Numbered from the stretch's first letter, positions 25,884 to 34,831 are shown. The stretch: 64,000 nt of DNA from Algoriella xinjiangensis (GCF_900115015.1 NZ_FOUZ01000013.1:38205-102204), one strand, 5' to 3'. Translations and numbers: made by a program. Notes: generated by a model from the letters alone, not told the origin.

Positions 25884-26853
25884 ATTTTATAGTAATTTCT
25901 ACAGGATTATTTTCTAACCAATTTTTCGCCATTTCAAAAGCAGAAATACTTTGATTATGCGTAATTGGTGTTGATTTTAGCGCTTTTAAGTAATGTTGAT
26001 TCACCAAATCAATTGTGTAGCGCTCAGCTTGTTTTAATTGTTGATTGGTTCTATTTTTTAGATAATATTCGTTTTCGTTTATAAACCTGAAATATTCATC
26101 AATCATTTCCCATAATTCTGGAATTCCTTTTCCAATTAAACCAGAGCCTATAATCGATTTTCTTTTCCATTGCGAAGTCTTTGTTGGTAAAAATTGTAAA
26201 GAACGCACAATGTCTAATTTAGCATCTTTTACAAGCTTTTCTTGAAAAGAGTCAGACTTATTGACGAAGATTAAATCTGCCATTTCCATTATTCCACGTT
26301 TTATTCCTTGCAAATCATCTCCAGAACCCGGTAATTGTAGGAATAAAAACAAATCTGAGATTTCGTTTACCAATGTTTCAGATTGTCCAACGCCTACGGT
26401 TTCTATCAATATTGTTTCAAAACCTGCCGCTTCGCATAATAATATTGCTTCGTATGTTCTTGATGTTACGCCGCCTAATGAACCGTTTGACGCACTTGGG
26501 CGGATAAAAGCATTGTCTTCTCTAGATAAATCTTCCATTCGAGTTTTATCACCTAAAATACTTCCTTTAGATAGCGAACTACTTGGATCGATGGCTAAAA
26601 TGGCTACTTTTTGACCTTGGCTAATGATATATTTTCCTAAAGATTCAATAAAAGTACTTTTACCAACGCCAGGAATTCCAGTGATTGCAATTCTTTTTGA
26701 AGTTGTTGAAGTTGGTAATAAACTAATAATTTCGTGTGCTAATTTTAAATCATCTAAACGACTACTTTCTGCCAGCGTAATTGCTTTTGAAAGGGCATAA
26801 CGATCTCCTTCTTTTATTTTTTGGGCAAGAATATTTGGTTCAATTTTTCGCAT
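25882..26853 (-). CDS. meaB: methylmalonyl-CoA mutase-associated GTPase MeaB
   Basis: G3E-family GTPase (ArgK/MeaB) that protects and reloads the B12-dependent methylmalonyl-CoA mutase. 323 residues. GITGIPGVGKST at about 57-67 is the P-loop; AILAIDPSSSLSKGSILGDKTRM is the switch region; ETVGVGQSET follows the G3 position; NKSD gives guanine specificity. The mutase genes are not in the window. The gene stands alone on the minus strand with a shared terminator. Confidence 0.93.
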   Translation of the reverse strand: MRKIEPNILAQKIKEGDRYALSKAITLAESSRLDDLKLAHEIISLLPTSTTSKRIAITGIPGVGKSTFIESLGKYIISQGQKVAILAIDPSSSLSKGSILGDKTRMEDLSREDNAFIRPSASNGSLGGVTSRTYEAILLCEAAGFETILIETVGVGQSETLVNEISDLFLFLQLPGSGDDLQGIKRGIMEMADLIFVNKSDSFQEKLVKDAKLDIVRSLQFLPTKTSQWKRKSIIGSGLIGKGIPELWEMIDEYFRFINENEYYLKNRTNQQLKQAERYTIDLVNQHYLKALKSTPITHNQSISAFEMAKNWLENNPVEITIK

Positions 26854-27024
26854 ATGATTTAATCTTATTTTAAAGATAATTGCTTTGATAAGAATAAAAA
26901 AATCAGAAGAAAAATTAAAGTTTTATTTTATATAGGTCGTGTATTTGTATTGTGTAATATTATTTGCTTAATATCATTTAAATAAATTAAAATCAATAAG
27001 TAATTGTTTTAAATTAAAGAATTA

Positions 27025-27666
27025 TTAATTTGTTCTTTCTTCTTTAATTCTTTTCATGAAAATTGATGGAGATTCGTTTGTTATTTGCGTAAAAATTGTA
27101 GTAAATGTACTGTGCGAAGTAAATCCGCAATCGCTTGCTAAATAACTAATTTTTGTATTAATATACTTTGGTTCGTTTTGTAAACGATCAACAATGTAGT
27201 TTACGCGTAATTCGTTTAAATAGTTATTAAACTGTTTTTGACGATGCGTTTTTATAATTTCTGATAAGTATTTTGTATTCGTTTCAAACTGTTTTGCTAA
27301 AGAAGATAAATTAATGTCTTTCTTAATAAACCCTTTATTTTTCTCGAATAATTCTAATTTTCTTAAAAGAATTTTCTCTGTTTTAGATGAAATATTAATT
27401 GATAATTGAGGTTCTGCTTGAATAATTTCTTGGTTAGAAATTGTTATAGAATCTTCTTGCGTTAAAGTTTGTACTTTTTTATCTTCTTCTGTTTTTACTG
27501 AATTTGATAAATTATCTGTACTTGCTTCAGTCTTATTATTTGTATTATTTACAGTTTCAGAATGATTCTGTTCTGTTTGATTACTTTTTTTAGTGACGAA
27601 GTAATAGATTATACCTAAAACAATTACACAACTTATAACGATTAAAACAATTAGCCAAGTGTCCAT
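27025..27666 (-). CDS. membrane-anchored AraC-type helix-turn-helix protein
   Basis: 213 residues. An N-terminal membrane helix (about 4-22, LIVLIVISCVIVLGIIYYF) is followed by a polar, Asn/Thr/Ser-rich linker to about residue 100 and then an AraC-type double HTH (LSSLAKQFETNTKYLSEIIK..., KISYLASDCGFTSHSTFTTIF). Flavobacterial relatives usually carry a periplasmic TPR sensor before the membrane helix; here that sensor is missing. No signal peptide cleavage site is clear, so the domain faces the cytoplasm on a tether. It has no neighbour on its strand within 100 bases, and its signal and targets are unknown. Confidence 0.82.
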   Translation of the reverse strand: MDTWLIVLIVISCVIVLGIIYYFVTKKSNQTEQNHSETVNNTNNKTEASTDNLSNSVKTEEDKKVQTLTQEDSITISNQEIIQAEPQLSINISSKTEKILLRKLELFEKNKGFIKKDINLSSLAKQFETNTKYLSEIIKTHRQKQFNNYLNELRVNYIVDRLQNEPKYINTKISYLASDCGFTSHSTFTTIFTQITNESPSIFMKRIKEERTN

Positions 27667-27777
27667 TTTTAAAAATTATTTTCGGATTAATTAAAATATA
27701 ACTAAATAAAAATCAATTATTTAAATGCAAATCTAAGTTTTTTGATTTTAGTAAATTTACTCCGAAATTTTGAAATA

Positions 27778-27808
27778 AAAAAGGTTAACTAAATTAGTTA
27801 ACCTTTTT
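27778..27808 (-). terminator. terminator of the feo operon, overlapping the last codons
   Basis: Perfect palindrome AAGGTTAACTAA / TTAGTTAACCTT around one base; on the minus strand it is followed by T residues. The stop codon of the FeoB-associated gene (27794-27796) lies inside it. Confidence 0.8.
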
Positions 27809-27964
27809 ATGAATTTCTTTTGTATCAGTAGAACAGCCGCAACCTTTTGAGCATCCGCCGCCTTTACCTGAACTAAATGAATTTTTTATCAACTTAAAAA
27901 CATACCATATTGCAAATCCGAAAAGGAATGCGATAAATATATATTGTACCCAAATGTTATCCAT
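27794..27964 (-). CDS. FeoB-associated Cys-rich membrane protein
   Basis: 56 residues from ATG 27964 (MDNIWVQYIFIAFLFG); a longer upstream frame overlaps feoB and is rejected. One membrane helix at about 5-25 is followed by KNSFSSGKGGGCSKGCGCSTDTKEIHKKVN with a CxxxCxC cluster. It matches the short FeoB-associated family in structure and in its position immediately after feoB (5 bases). Presumed to assist ferrous iron uptake, perhaps by binding iron at the membrane. Confidence 0.9.
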   Translation of the reverse strand: MDNIWVQYIFIAFLFGFAIWYVFKLIKNSFSSGKGGGCSKGCGCSTDTKEIHKKVN

Positions 27965-27969
27965 ACTTA

Positions 27970-30069
27970 TTATTTTAATAAATGATAGGCAATAAATGCC
28001 ACTAAATAGGCAATTCCAGTCATAAAACCAGTTTGCAACAAAGTCCATTTCCATGAATTTGTTTCACGTTTTACGATTGCAATTGTACTCATACATTGCA
28101 TTGCAAATGCATAAAACAATAACAAAGAAACTCCCGTTGCCAAGTTATATGCAGGCTCTCCTGTATTTTGGTTAATCTCTGTTTTCATACGATGTAACAA
28201 ACTATTTTTTTGTGCATCGTCTTCTACATCAACTTCTCCTAAACTATAAACTGTAGACATTGTACCTACAAAAACTTCGCGTGCTGCGAAAGAAGAAATT
28301 AATCCAATTCCCATTTTCCAATCGTAACCCAAAGGCTCTACAATTGGTTCAATAACTGTACCTAATTTTCCTAAATAAGAATGCTCTAATTTATAAGAAG
28401 CAATTTCGTTAGCTAAATCTTCTTCACTCATTTTTGGATGATGAGCAGTTACAATTTCTTCAGCATTTTTAAATTGTTCTCCTGGTCCGAAAGTTCCTAA
28501 AACCCAAAGAATAATAGAGATTGCTAAAATTATTTTACCTGCATCAATTAAGAAACCCAATGTTTTTTCCCAAACATTAATCGCAACATTTTTCCAATCT
28601 GGAAGTTTATATGTTGGCATTTCTAAAATTAAGTAACTTTTATGTTTTGCTTTTATAACGATATTCAATAAAATAGCACTTCCCAAAGCACCAACAACAC
28701 CTAAAATATACATGATAAAAAGTGCCAAAGCTTGGTAGCTTAAACCAAATATTTTTTCGTCGGGAATAACCAAAGCAATTAAAACTATATAGATTGGCAG
28801 ACGCGCAGAACACGTCATAAAAGGCGTTACAAGAATTGTTAACAATCTTTCTTTATCATTTTCAATATTTCGTGCAGACATAATGGCTGGAACTGCACAT
28901 GCTACACCAGAAATTAATGGAACAACACTTTTTCCGCTTAATCCGAAAGGTTTTAACCATCTATCCATTAAATAAACAACACGGCTCATATAACCAGTTT
29001 CTTCCATAATTGATATGAATAGAAAAAGGATGGCGATTTGTGGTACAAACACGGCAATTCCTTCGATACCTGGAATAATTGCGCCACCGATGATGTCGTT
29101 TATTGGACCTGCAGGAATCATGCTAATTGCTTTTTCGTCTAGCCAAGCAAATAAATCTTCAACCATCGTCATTAATGGTCCTGACCACGTGTAAACGGCT
29201 TGAAAAATTAGCAATAAAACAGCTAAAAATATAATGTATCCAAAAATTGGATGAATTAATAATTTGTCAACTTTATCTGTAAATGTTTCGTTGTTTTTGA
29301 AGTTATATGAAACGATAGACTCTAACTTTTTTTCTAAAAAAGTATTTCTATCCAACGTTTCTTTTACCTGTAAACGACGCGGAACAATATTAAATTCTTT
29401 TTTTATTGCATCAACTTTTGTTTGATCTTCATTTGTTAAAAAAGGCATTTGTTTTTGCGAAAGATATTGCCAAGCGGTATAATCATTCGTAATTTCAAAC
29501 GTTTCTTTTATTTTATTAACTGACGCAGAATGTTCTGTCGGAAGTATAAATTTTGATTGATAAACTTGTGCAGATTTTGTTAAAGCGTCAATCAATTCAT
29601 TTAAACCATCACTTGTTCTAGCGTTTGTTAAATATATTTTTGTTTCTAATAATTCTTCTAATTTCTTTAAATCAATCGTTAAACCTTTACTTTCGATTTC
29701 ATCTTTCATATTGATGACAAAAATCGCAGGAACTTCTAAATCTCTTACTTGTTGATAAAGTAAAATAGAACGTTTTAGGTTTGATGGCTCGCCGATAACA
29801 ACGGCTAAATCTGGATAAAGTTGATTTGATTTATCTCCTAAAATTTTAAAAACAATTTCTTCATCCAAAGAGCTCGGATAAATACTATACGTACCTGGTA
29901 AATCGGTAATCGAAAATTTATTTCCATTACGTTCAATATTTCCTTCGCGTTTTTCTACCGTAACGCCAGGATAATTACCAACTTTTTGTCGAAGATTTGT
30001 AAGTTTATTAAAAAGAGAAGTTTTACCTACATTAGGGTTACCAACTAAGGCAATTTTATATTGATTCAT
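27970..30069 (-). CDS. feoB: ferrous iron transporter FeoB
   Basis: Inner-membrane Fe(II) permease with a fused GTPase. 699 residues: G1 GNPNVGKTS at 10-18, G3 DLPGTYSI, G4 NMKD, then a cytoplasmic spacer and a multi-helix membrane domain with the Gate motifs (GVACAVPAIMSARN; CSARLPIYIVL; ISSFAAREVFVGTMSTVYSL). The C-terminal helices end near 695. It overlaps feoA by one base (TAATG) and is followed by the Cys-rich partner, so the three form one operon. Confidence 0.96.
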   Translation of the reverse strand: MNQYKIALVGNPNVGKTSLFNKLTNLRQKVGNYPGVTVEKREGNIERNGNKFSITDLPGTYSIYPSSLDEEIVFKILGDKSNQLYPDLAVVIGEPSNLKRSILLYQQVRDLEVPAIFVINMKDEIESKGLTIDLKKLEELLETKIYLTNARTSDGLNELIDALTKSAQVYQSKFILPTEHSASVNKIKETFEITNDYTAWQYLSQKQMPFLTNEDQTKVDAIKKEFNIVPRRLQVKETLDRNTFLEKKLESIVSYNFKNNETFTDKVDKLLIHPIFGYIIFLAVLLLIFQAVYTWSGPLMTMVEDLFAWLDEKAISMIPAGPINDIIGGAIIPGIEGIAVFVPQIAILFLFISIMEETGYMSRVVYLMDRWLKPFGLSGKSVVPLISGVACAVPAIMSARNIENDKERLLTILVTPFMTCSARLPIYIVLIALVIPDEKIFGLSYQALALFIMYILGVVGALGSAILLNIVIKAKHKSYLILEMPTYKLPDWKNVAINVWEKTLGFLIDAGKIILAISIILWVLGTFGPGEQFKNAEEIVTAHHPKMSEEDLANEIASYKLEHSYLGKLGTVIEPIVEPLGYDWKMGIGLISSFAAREVFVGTMSTVYSLGEVDVEDDAQKNSLLHRMKTEINQNTGEPAYNLATGVSLLLFYAFAMQCMSTIAIVKRETNSWKWTLLQTGFMTGIAYLVAFIAYHLLK

Positions 30070-30317
30070 TATTTTTTATTAATCAAGATTTTGTCTGCTT
30101 CACTTCTGCGCAGCGCTAAAACAGATTTATTAGATATGATACTGATACAAATTGGACCACCAAAAGGTGCTTTATTTTTGACCTGTAATTTAGTGCCAGG
30201 AATAAAACCCATTTCGTAGAACTTGGCAGGAATGTCTTCGGTTTTATAACCAGTTACTTCTGCTAGTTCGCCTATTTTTAAATCTTTTAAAGAATATTCT
30301 TCAGTCAAATTTTTCAT
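30069..30317 (-). CDS. feoA: ferrous iron transport protein A
   Basis: 82-residue SH3-like partner of FeoB. Start taken at ATG 30317 (MKNLTEEYSLKDLKIGE); the upstream TTG at 30344 overlaps the -7 element. Motifs are LKIGELAEVTGYKTEDIPAKF and the GFIPGTKLQVKNKAPFGGPI turn, both standard in FeoA. It overlaps feoB by one base. Confidence 0.95.
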   Translation of the reverse strand: MKNLTEEYSLKDLKIGELAEVTGYKTEDIPAKFYEMGFIPGTKLQVKNKAPFGGPICISIISNKSVLALRRSEADKILINKK

Positions 30318-30341
30318 TCTTTGTATGGTATTTAATCTTTG

Positions 30342-30371
30342 CAAAGATATCTAATTTTTAATTAATCCAAA
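30342..30371 (-). promoter_or_regulatory. promoter of the feo operon
   Basis: On the minus strand: TTTG (30368-30371), 18 bases, TATCTTTG (30342-30349), predicted start about 18 bases before the feoA ATG. I see no clear dyad that would be an iron-regulator site. Confidence 0.65.
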
Positions 30372-30448
30372 TAGAAGAAATATCATACTTTATTCATCTT
30401 TCTATTTAAATTTCAATCAATTCAAGTTTCAGATATCAAAAAAAAGAT

Positions 30449-30456
30449 TATCTTTG
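30449..30456 (+). promoter_or_regulatory. -7 element of rplU-rpmA
   Basis: TATCTTTG at 30449-30456; leader about 28 bases. It is back to back with the feo promoter. Confidence 0.55.
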
Positions 30457-30486
30457 CACTCAATTTTCATTTATAAACATTAATTT

Positions 30487-30792
30487 ATGTACGCAATTGT
30501 AGAGATAGCAGGGCTTCAATACAAAGTTGAAAAAGACCAACAATTGTTTGTAAACCGTTTGGCAGGTGAAGCAGGAGACGAAGTAAAATTCGACCGTGTT
30601 TTATTAACTGACAACGGAGCAATCACTGTGGGCGCCCCAGTTATAGACGGAGTTACTGTCGTAGCTAAAATCGTTGATCACGTGAAAGGAGACAAAGTAA
30701 TCGTCTTCAAAAAGAAAAGAAGAAAAGGTTACCAAAAATCTAATGGTCACCGTCAACAATTCACTAAAATTGAAGTAGTTTCAATCGGTTAA
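30487..30792 (+). CDS. rplU: 50S ribosomal protein bL21
   Basis: 101 residues beginning MYAIVEIAGLQYKVEKDQQLFVNRL, with the conserved C-terminal KKKRRKGYQKSNGHRQQFTKIEV segment that binds 23S rRNA. Normal length. Followed after 42 bases by rpmA, the usual pairing. Confidence 0.97.
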   Translation: MYAIVEIAGLQYKVEKDQQLFVNRLAGEAGDEVKFDRVLLTDNGAITVGAPVIDGVTVVAKIVDHVKGDKVIVFKKKRRKGYQKSNGHRQQFTKIEVVSIG

Positions 30793-30834
30793 GATTGGCT
30801 TTAATTTATTATTAACTCTTAAAAACAAAACGAA

Positions 30835-31092
30835 ATGGCACATAAGAAAGGGGTCGGAAGTTCGAAAAATGGTCGTGAATCACATTCGAAACGTTTAGGT
30901 GTTAAAATTTTTGGTGGACAAGCAGCAATCGCTGGTAATATTATTGTTCGTCAAAGAGGTACACAACATCATCCTGGTGATAATGTAGGAATCGGTAAAG
31001 ATCACACATTATTCGCATTAGTTGATGGAAAAGTTGTTTTCACAAAAAAACGTAACGATAGATCTTACGTTTCTATTGAACCATTAGCTTAA
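30835..31092 (+). CDS. rpmA: 50S ribosomal protein bL27
   Basis: 85 residues beginning [16 protein letters not shown], with [28 protein letters not shown]. The N-terminal AHKKG reaches the peptidyl-transferase centre; no extra cleaved leader of the Firmicutes kind is present. Operon mate of rplU. Confidence 0.97.
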   Translation: MAHKKGVGSSKNGRESHSKRLGVKIFGGQAAIAGNIIVRQRGTQHHPGDNVGIGKDHTLFALVDGKVVFTKKRNDRSYVSIEPLA

Positions 31093-31124
31093 TTGCTAAT
31101 TCAATCCGAAAACGCTAAAAATAT

Positions 31125-31155
31125 AAAAGCTCATCCATTGGATGAGCTTTTTTGT
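31125..31155 (+). terminator. terminator of rplU-rpmA
   Basis: Stem AAAGCTCATCC / GGATGAGCTTT around ATT with a T6 tract. Confidence 0.85.
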
Positions 31156-31182
31156 TTTATTAGATATTTGATTTCTTATGAT

Positions 31183-31305
31183 TAGAATAATGTGAAGCTG
31201 AAACAAGTTCAGCTTGACAAAATCTATATTTATAAAGTTATCCTAATCTAATTTATATTATTTTAAAAAGTCATCCTGAACTTGTTTCAGGATCACATTC
31301 TAAGA
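31183..31305. repeat. inverted pair of REP-like elements
   Basis: The left arm (31183-31218) contains CTGAAACAAGTTCAG and the right arm (31270-31305) contains CCTGAACTTGTTTCAGG, each itself an inverted repeat around AACAAGTT or its complement. The arms also share flanking AGAAT...GTGA, so the whole 120-base unit folds as a long imperfect hairpin. Sequences of the type ATCCTGAAACAAGTTCAGGATGAC are widespread intergenic palindromes in Bacteroidota and other phyla. It sits between the rpmA terminator and the thiL stop. Confidence 0.7.
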
Positions 31306-31315
31306 AAATTTATGA

Positions 31316-32383
31316 TTAATGTTCAGAATTATTTTCTTCTTGCTCAACTCCCCAACCTTGCGCAGTTATCGGAACCATTTGTTCGCTACCGCGTGTAATC
31401 AAATAATTTTCTTCGCCTTTTCCTGTTACATGACCAATTACAGTTAAGTTCGGATTACCTTTTATTTTATCAAAATCGGTTTGTTTGATGGTAAATAATA
31501 ATTCATAATCTTCGCCACCGCTTAAAGCACAAGTGATTGGATTAACTTTAAATTCTTCTGCGGTTCTAATAACAGATGAATCTAACGGAATTTTTTCTTC
31601 GTAAATATTAAATCCAACACCACTTTCTTTTGATAAATGAATGATTTCTGATGATAAACCATCCGAAATATCAATCATAGAAGTTGGAATAACTTTTAAA
31701 TCTTTTAAAATTTTGATGATATCTAAACGCGCTTCAGGTTTTAGTTGACGTTCTATTAAGTAAGAATATTGCTCTAAATCTGGTTGATTGTTCGGATTAA
31801 CTTTAGTTACTTGCGCTTCGCGCTCTAAAACTTGTAAACCTAAAAAAGAAGCACCTAAATCGCCCGAAAGTACAACTAAGTCATTTTCTTGTGCACCACT
31901 TCTGTATGCAATATCTTTTTCTGGCGCAGAACCAATTGCTGTTAAGTTTAAAACTAAACCATGTACAGACGATGTTGTGTCGCCACCAACAATGTCAATA
32001 TTGTATTTTTCGCAGGCATATTTCATTCCGTTGTAAATTTCGTCAACAGCTTCTATCGTAAAACGATTAGAAAGTGCCATAGAAACCAATAAGTGTTTCG
32101 GAATTGCATTCATTGCTAAAATATCACTAATTGCCGTTACAACAGCTTTGTAGCCCAAATGACGAAGAGGCATATAACCCCAGCTAAAACTAACGCCTTC
32201 TACCAACATATCTGTAGAAACAACAATCTTTTCTTTTTTGTAATCAAGTACAGCGGCATCGTCACCGATTCCTTTGATAGAGCTTTCTAATTTGATTGGA
32301 AAACCTTCTTTTATTTGATTAATTAAACCAAATTCGCCAATTTCGGCTAAACTGGTTTTTGATACGTTTTTATCTTCTAACAT
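31316..32383 (-). CDS. thiL: thiamine-monophosphate kinase
   Basis: Phosphorylates thiamine monophosphate to the active diphosphate. 355 residues, AIR synthase-related fold: GIGDDAAVLDY near residue 38, STDMLVEGVSF, HLGYKAVVTAISDILAMNA, VGGDTTSS and DISDGLSSEI are the Mg-ATP and substrate motifs. Four bases separate it from the upstream thioesterase gene, so both come from one promoter. Confidence 0.95.
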   Translation of the reverse strand: MLEDKNVSKTSLAEIGEFGLINQIKEGFPIKLESSIKGIGDDAAVLDYKKEKIVVSTDMLVEGVSFSWGYMPLRHLGYKAVVTAISDILAMNAIPKHLLVSMALSNRFTIEAVDEIYNGMKYACEKYNIDIVGGDTTSSVHGLVLNLTAIGSAPEKDIAYRSGAQENDLVVLSGDLGASFLGLQVLEREAQVTKVNPNNQPDLEQYSYLIERQLKPEARLDIIKILKDLKVIPTSMIDISDGLSSEIIHLSKESGVGFNIYEEKIPLDSSVIRTAEEFKVNPITCALSGGEDYELLFTIKQTDFDKIKGNPNLTVIGHVTGKGEENYLITRGSEQMVPITAQGWGVEQEENNSEH

Positions 32384-32387
32384 TGAT

Positions 32388-32897
32388 TTATTTTATTGAG
32401 TTGAAAATTGAAGGATCGATATTTTCTGAACGAAACGGTAAATTAATAATGTCTAGTTTAGAAAGTGTTTTAATCGTTTTTCCTTCAATCGATTTTTTAA
32501 TATTCGCTAACATTTCTTCTGGTGGTGGCATCATTTTGCGTTTTATCATAGAGAACCAAACGCCTGTTAATTCCGAATGACAAAGATGTGTTCCGTCTTG
32601 ATTATAAATATTATGAATAAATTGATAGATCATTCCATCTTCAGACATTCCGCCAATTTCTACAGAAATATAAATTTCTTCACCTTCCATTGCTTCCTTA
32701 AAAAAAGAAAATTGTTCGTGTAAAATAGCAGGACCAATTTGGTATTCGGCTAATTTATTCATCGAAACGTCAAAATCTCTTAAAAAAGCTATACGTGCAA
32801 AACTCGTGAAATTCATGTACGATGCATTAGCCAAATGTCTATTTGCATCTAAATCAGACCAACGTACAATTGTTTTCTGAAAATAGGTGTTCTTCAT
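32388..32897 (-). CDS. hotdog-fold acyl-CoA thioesterase
   Basis: 169 residues from ATG 32897; the upstream TTG at 32921 overlaps the -7 box. RWSDLDANRHLANASYMNF is the YbgC/FadM-type signature, in which the Asp (W-S-D-L-D) is the likely catalytic residue. The pattern AILHEQFSFFKEAMEGEEIYISVEI follows the 4HBT fold. Substrate unknown; flavobacterial homologues are generally annotated as acyl-CoA thioesterases. First gene of a two-gene unit with thiL. Confidence 0.85.
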   Translation of the reverse strand: MKNTYFQKTIVRWSDLDANRHLANASYMNFTSFARIAFLRDFDVSMNKLAEYQIGPAILHEQFSFFKEAMEGEEIYISVEIGGMSEDGMIYQFIHNIYNQDGTHLCHSELTGVWFSMIKRKMMPPPEEMLANIKKSIEGKTIKTLSKLDIINLPFRSENIDPSIFNSIK

Positions 32898-32918
32898 TTT
32901 TCTTTCTTTTTGAGACAG

Positions 32919-32926
32919 CAAAGTTA
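32919..32926 (-). promoter_or_regulatory. -7 element of the thioesterase-thiL unit
   Basis: Minus-strand TAACTTTG (CAAAGTTA as written). Leader about 15 bases. Confidence 0.5.
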
Positions 32927-33061
32927 CGGATAAGAATTTATTGGTTATAGCATTATATTTTTAATCAATAGAAATAAAGAAAAACAATAAGATTTAACAT
33001 CAAATTAATAAACCTAATCCGTAAAATTTGTATCTTTAGTAAGCTATAAAACAGAGAGATT

Positions 33062-33889
33062 ATGAAAAAAATATTATTTCCAACAGACTTTTCAGAGACG
33101 GCAAACAATGCTTTTATTTACGCCTTGAATTTAGCAGAAAATCAAAATGCAGAATTATATGTACTTCACGCTTTTCAGTATCCAATGATTAGTGCAGGAG
33201 TTGATGCAATAATTTTGCAAGATGTATATGACACAATAGAATTGAATAATTTTGAGAATTTAAAAGAAACTATTCCAGGGCTTAGAAAATTAGCCGATGA
33301 CAATGGTTTTACAAATGTTGATTTAAAATTTGTGGTTAAAGAAGGTATGCTTACATACGTTTTACCACAATTTATAAAAGACGAAAAAATAGACTTTGTA
33401 GTAATGGGAACTACAGGAAATACAGGTTTCGAGAAAGTTATTTTTGGATCGAATACACTTAATGCAATAAAAGATCTTAAAATTCCGGTGCTTAGTGTGC
33501 CACATGATTACGTATATAAAGGAATAAATAATATTGGATTCACAACAGTTTTTCAAGATAAAGACAGAAAAGCGTTAGATTATTTAACAGAAATCGCTTA
33601 CCGATACAAAGCAAAAGTACATTGTTTACATGTTTCGAAAGATGGTAATTATGATGTGCCAACGCTAAATCATTGGAAAGAATATTACAAAGACGAACCA
33701 GTCGATTTTTCGATATATACAGCAGACGAATCTGTAGATGCAGTTTTAGAATTTATAAAAGACGAAAAAATAGATATTTTAACTGTTGTTAGTCGAAACA
33801 AAGGCTTTTTCGAAAAATTATTTTCACCAAGCTTCACAAAACAAATTTTAACGCAAAATAGTGTTCCATTATTTGTTTTCCACGAATAG
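33062..33889 (+). CDS. universal stress protein, UspA family, copy 1
   Basis: 275 residues with two UspA domains in tandem (about 1-150 and 155-275). The first begins MKKILFPTDFSETANNAFIYAL and ends in the ATP-binding-like G-x2-G-x9-G motif around VMGTTGNTGFEKVIFGSNTL; the second is degenerate, with no such loop. Together they resemble double-domain Usp proteins of Bacteroidota. Followed by a close paralogue after a terminator, so the two are separately transcribed. Function in stress survival is known only for the family. Confidence 0.9.
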   Translation: MKKILFPTDFSETANNAFIYALNLAENQNAELYVLHAFQYPMISAGVDAIILQDVYDTIELNNFENLKETIPGLRKLADDNGFTNVDLKFVVKEGMLTYVLPQFIKDEKIDFVVMGTTGNTGFEKVIFGSNTLNAIKDLKIPVLSVPHDYVYKGINNIGFTTVFQDKDRKALDYLTEIAYRYKAKVHCLHVSKDGNYDVPTLNHWKEYYKDEPVDFSIYTADESVDAVLEFIKDEKIDILTVVSRNKGFFEKLFSPSFTKQILTQNSVPLFVFHE

Positions 33890-33907
33890 AATTTTCTAAT
33901 TCTTTTA

Positions 33908-33946
33908 AAAAGCTCAATCTGTGTAAAATAGATTGAGCTTTTTTTG
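33908..33946 (+). terminator. terminator after UspA copy 1
   Basis: Stem AAAAGCTCAATCT / AGATTGAGCTTTT around nine bases, T6 tail. Confidence 0.8.
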
Positions 33947-33994
33947 TTGCTGATATAAAATTATTTGTAACTTGAGTGTACAAAACACGAAAAA

Positions 33995-34831
33995 ATGAAA
34001 AAAATATTATTCCCAACCGACTTTTCAGAAACTGCCAATAACGCTTTTCTTTACGCTTTAAATCTAGCCAAAAGTATAGATGCACAAGTTTATATAATGC
34101 ATGTTTACGAGTTGCCAATGATAACAGGAAGTTTAAGCGCAGGTTTAATTCAGAATGTTTATGAGACGGTAGAAATGGGAAGTTTTGAGAATTTTAAAGA
34201 CAATATTCCTCAATTAAGAAAAATAGCCGAAGACAATCAATTAAGTGAAATTCCAATGAAATTTATCCTCGAAGAAGGAAATTTCTTGTACATTTTACGT
34301 GAAACGATAGAAGAAGAAAGTGTGGATTTTGTTGTGATGGGAACAGATGGAAATACAGGTTTCGAGAAAATGTTGTTTGGTTCGCATACCATTAATGTCA
34401 TTACATCGCTCAAAATTCCAATTCTTAGTGTGCCACAAGGTATGTCTTTTCAAGGATTTAAAAACATTGGCTTTACAACAGTTTTTGATCAAAAAGACAA
34501 AGATGCGCTTAAGTATTTAATCGAAATTGCGAATCGTCACAAAGCAAAAATTCATTGTATGCATGTTTCCAAAGATGGTAAATTTAATCATCAAGTGCTT
34601 AAAGATTGGGAAAATCAGTTTGCAAATGATCCAGTTGTTTTCGAAATCTACCACGATTCTGATGCTGTAAATGCAGTTTTAGATTTTATTAAAGACAAAA
34701 AAATTGATTTACTAACTGTTGTAAGTCGTAATAAAGGATTTTTTGACAAGATTTTTTCGCCAGGTTTTACAAAGAAAATTGCCAATAAAAATATTACACC
34801 GTTGTTCGTTTTTCACGAACGCAAAGCTTAA
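33995..34831 (+). CDS. universal stress protein, UspA family, copy 2
   Basis: 278 residues, two UspA domains. MKKILFPTDFSETANNAFLYAL matches copy 1 almost exactly; VMGTDGNTGFEKMLFGSHTI is the nucleotide loop. The ending (SRNKGFFDKIFSPGFTKKI... TPLFVFHE) is shared with copy 1, so duplication is recent in evolutionary terms. Its own terminator follows at 34830. Confidence 0.9.
   Translation: MKKILFPTDFSETANNAFLYALNLAKSIDAQVYIMHVYELPMITGSLSAGLIQNVYETVEMGSFENFKDNIPQLRKIAEDNQLSEIPMKFILEEGNFLYILRETIEEESVDFVVMGTDGNTGFEKMLFGSHTINVITSLKIPILSVPQGMSFQGFKNIGFTTVFDQKDKDALKYLIEIANRHKAKIHCMHVSKDGKFNHQVLKDWENQFANDPVVFEIYHDSDAVNAVLDFIKDKKIDLLTVVSRNKGFFDKIFSPGFTKKIANKNITPLFVFHERKA

Noticed and set aside
33834..34118. 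Minus-strand frame of 94 codons between the Usp genes
   Set aside because: It covers a terminator and the start of the second Usp gene, with no homology features.
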